This document shows positions 51,728 to 53,547 of a DNA stretch of 53,547 bases, one piece after another. The DNA lies in the NCBI GenBank assembly GCA_964369605.1, contig CAYJFD010000012.1, positions 1-53,547 on the forward strand, in the 5' to 3' direction. The DNA comes from CAYJFD01 sp964369605. GTDB taxonomy: Bacteria; Bacteroidota; Bacteroidia; Bacteroidales; UBA932. The translations under genes were made by a program, and so were the position numbers. Within the stretch, counting starts at the first letter, position 1. Each line of letters begins with the position of its first letter. The notes under the pieces are model-generated. The model was not told the origin of the DNA. It did no database searches and saw only the letters and a list, made by a program, of their open reading frames with translations.

Positions 51728-53062
51728 TTACCATTCGCCTTCTTCAAAATCTAAATCTTCATTAGGCCCTACACTCGTTAAGCCTTGATCATAGTCCTTA
51801 TCTTCTACACATCTAATAGAAAAAGCATCGGCCCTAGAGGAAGAATTTATAGCGACTTCTTCACTTTTCTCATTCTTATATAAAATTAGATATTGAGACG
51901 CGTTTTCAAACGGTGTTGAACTCCAATAATATCCTACAAGATCTCGATCTAGTACATTATTATTATTTAGCCTTGCACCTGCATAAGATAAGAATATATT
52001 ATTCTTGCTATTCTCAATACTTGCATTTGAATGGTCTTTACCAAACCATCTTCCAGACTGGCCATAAGGTGTAAGTTTATCATCTCCAGGAGCACAGTGT
52101 GTTGAATTATCAACTCCAACACCTAAACTTTTATATTCATTTTCTGTAGGCACTCTCCATCCCTTTGGACACGGATCGTACTTAGTCTTTGGAATACCCC
52201 ATAATGTAGCATCTGACGAATTTAACCAGCCGCTACCATTAGATTCATTTTCTGCCTCATCATAACTATGACCATCTATTCTACCCCACTGATATAATTT
52301 ACCATAAGGATTTAAATCTTCACTGAATCCACAGTTTACTGGCGCCCAATACACTCCATTTACCTCGACTGCTTCTGCTAGATATTTTCCTTCTATATAT
52401 GCTTTTTTAGTATTTGTAGTAAAGGATGCCTCTGTTGCAACTTCCTTCTGCTGACTATTTATTGCTATTACACTAATTAGGTACTCCTTACTAGCGTCTA
52501 GCTCTGTTGTGACGAATGACACCTCGGTATTAGGTTCTATTTTATTCTCTTCTTTAATTATCTCCTGGCTACTTGGCTTCATCGAAGCTTCTGTAAGCAT
52601 ATAGTAAATACTACTTATATTTTCACTTTTAATAGTATAGCTCACTGCGGTTCCTATGACCTTGTATATACCTATTTTTACTTCTTCTTTTTGAGTGGGA
52701 GATAGAGTGCTAGCTTTTAGGCTAGCAATATCACTTGCTTTTCCCTCCTCATTATATGCTACGACACTAAGCGTATAGATCATCTCTGCCTTTAAGTCGT
52801 CAAACACTAGCACCTTCGTTGAAGGATCAATAGACTCTCCCGATTCTTGAATATCTTCCAAAGTGTATGAATGCTCTCCCTCTGAAAACAAATAAGAGAT
52901 AGTTTCGGCATTCTTAGAATCAAGATTAAAACTAAGTAGGTTTAATTCTTGTTTTTCGATTTCTACGAAAATAGTCGCATTTTGTTCCTTTTCTTTTTCA
53001 CACGAAATAAAGAATAGAACTAACGTAAGTAATTGTAATAATAAAGATAGTTTTAGTTTCAT
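51728..53062 (-). CDS. FISUMP-type lipoprotein, first gene of the operon
   Basis: Lipobox Cys21 (VLFFISC) followed by EKEKEQN. Two fibronectin-like modules span ~30-220 (e.g. MIYTLSVVAYNEEGKAS, EYLISVIAINSQQKEV). The FISUMP domain at ~230-432 has VYWAPVNCGF, GKLYQWGRIDGHS, YDPCPKGWRVPTENEY, GRWFGKDHSNAS and AFSIRCVED. The ending FEEGEW resembles the third gene's FANGEW. It is a paralogue of that protein. Confidence 0.82.
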   Translation of the reverse strand: MKLKLSLLLQLLTLVLFFISCEKEKEQNATIFVEIEKQELNLLSFNLDSKNAETISYLFSEGEHSYTLEDIQESGESIDPSTKVLVFDDLKAEMIYTLSVVAYNEEGKASDIASLKASTLSPTQKEEVKIGIYKVIGTAVSYTIKSENISSIYYMLTEASMKPSSQEIIKEENKIEPNTEVSFVTTELDASKEYLISVIAINSQQKEVATEASFTTNTKKAYIEGKYLAEAVEVNGVYWAPVNCGFSEDLNPYGKLYQWGRIDGHSYDEAENESNGSGWLNSSDATLWGIPKTKYDPCPKGWRVPTENEYKSLGVGVDNSTHCAPGDDKLTPYGQSGRWFGKDHSNASIENSKNNIFLSYAGARLNNNNVLDRDLVGYYWSSTPFENASQYLILYKNEKSEEVAINSSSRADAFSIRCVEDKDYDQGLTSVGPNEDLDFEEGEW

Positions 53063-53121
53063 TTTTCTAGGTTTAAATTAAATGCAATGCTTTTAGAATT
53101 ACGTTTTAATAAATTCTCTAA

Positions 53122-53156
53122 CAAATTTAAGAACTCTAAAAAATAGACTCACAAAA
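53122..53156 (-). promoter_or_regulatory. Promoter of the three-lipoprotein operon
   Basis: On the minus strand TTTTG (53156-53152), a 22-nt spacer and TAAATTTG (53129-53122). The -7 is a perfect match to TAnnTTTG and lies 59 nt before the ATG. The spacer is slightly long. Confidence 0.5.
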
Positions 53157-53228
53157 TATTATTTACATTATCACAATTGAAGATTTGTAAAAGCTAAAAA
53201 AAGTGTAAATATGCTGATTTTAAACAAA

Positions 53229-53547
53229 CTAACGATTAAGAACTTCATTCCTAAAGTTACTAGGAGTGTCACCTGTTTCTTTCTTAAAAGCGCGATAAAG
53301 CGATGTAACACTATTATATCCGACTTCATCTGCGAGATGCTTTATAGGGATATCAAAATCTTTTTGCGATAAGATTTCTTTTGCTTCATTTATTCTCAAG
53401 GTATTGAGATAATTACTAAAATTCGTATTTGCGGAGTTTTTGATAGCCTTAGACAGATAAGTTCTATTACTAGAAAGGAGCTCTGCAACTTTCTCCAAAG
53501 AAACATCTTTTTGTTTATAAATTTTCTGTCTAAGCATTATATCTTCA
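53229..53547 (-). CDS. AraC-type transcriptional regulator, C-terminal part (runs off the window)
   Basis: The visible residues are a complete AraC/XylS double helix-turn-helix. The first HTH is SLEKVAELLSSNRTYLSKAI and the second is PIKHLADEVGYNSVTSLYRA, followed by FKKETGDTPSNFR. The reading frame is open through 53547 (codons E-D-I before the first Met), so the sensor part lies outside. It points toward the lipoprotein operon and may regulate it. Confidence 0.9.
   Translation of the reverse strand, partial: EDIMLRQKIYKQKDVSLEKVAELLSSNRTYLSKAIKNSANTNFSNYLNTLRINEAKEILSQKDFDIPIKHLADEVGYNSVTSLYRAFKKETGDTPSNFRNEVLNR

Overview
The window looks like a chromosomal segment of an AT-rich member of the Bacteroidales (Bacteroidota). 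The evidence is as follows. Promoters match the Bacteroidota pattern (TTTG, about 20 nt, TAnnTTTG). Shine-Dalgarno signals are scarce. Lipoproteins carry Cys followed by acidic residues. There are BACON, fimbrillin-like and FISUMP-type domains, a probable serine palmitoyltransferase, rubrerythrin, and a tmRNA whose tag ends in YALAA. Rubrerythrin, ferredoxin-type proteins and system II cytochrome c maturation suggest an anaerobe or microaerobe with c-type cytochromes. The genus cannot be fixed from sequence reading alone.

Layout. 161-2627: a repeat-module surface lipoprotein broken by a 100-N gap. 2829-10193: a probable operon of porin, imelysin, di-heme oxidoreductase (DUF1111), CcsBA-type heme lyase and a BACON lipoprotein, with a possible operator upstream and an internal attenuator-like hairpin. 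10200-14203 (minus): Old Yellow Enzyme, ZIP transporter, a large RluA-type pseudouridine synthase and an orphan HigA-like regulator. 14390-16310 (plus): secreted DsrE-like protein, NYN-domain protein and an EFR1-type flavodoxin-ferredoxin. 16366-23848 (minus): three large surface lipoproteins. 24030-27693 (minus): MFS transporter, rubrerythrin, acyl-ACP thioesterase and a YeiH-type transporter. 27798-29944 (plus): a sodium:solute symporter and a flavin-barrel/ferredoxin fusion. 29979-32723 (minus): CoA-disulfide-reductase/rhodanese fusion, a mini-thioredoxin and an ArsG/CcdA-like membrane protein with a strong operator candidate. 32896-46312: housekeeping genes (glmS, nth, ftsE-like, a TPR protein with an outer-membrane barrel, gyrB, probable spt, pgpH-like). 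46344-46740: tmRNA. 46741-47547: non-coding, with a 186-bp tandem array and several hairpins. 47548-53062 (minus): a three-lipoprotein operon, preceded by the 3' end of an AraC-type regulator gene.

How the parts fit. The porin-imelysin-diheme-CcsBA unit looks like one envelope redox or metal-handling system that carries its own heme-attachment machinery. The minus-strand redox block (CoA-disulfide reductase, thioredoxin, ArsG/CcdA-like) with neighbouring YeiH, the Na+ symporter and the flavin-ferredoxin protein suggests sulfur, thiol or arsenical handling. The lipoproteins at 0-2.6 kb, 16-24 kb and 47-53 kb share modules and probably form part of the cell surface.

The least explained part is the roughly 0.8 kb after tmRNA. 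A 26-bp stem there includes the tmRNA acceptor strand itself. It is followed by a 186-bp array in which almost every stretch can pair, and then by a two-copy structured repeat around a 16-bp palindrome. Both N gaps fall in near-identical tandem repeats, so their lengths are placeholders. Repeat phase predicts 267 + 423k bp for the first gap and 109 + 186k bp for the second.
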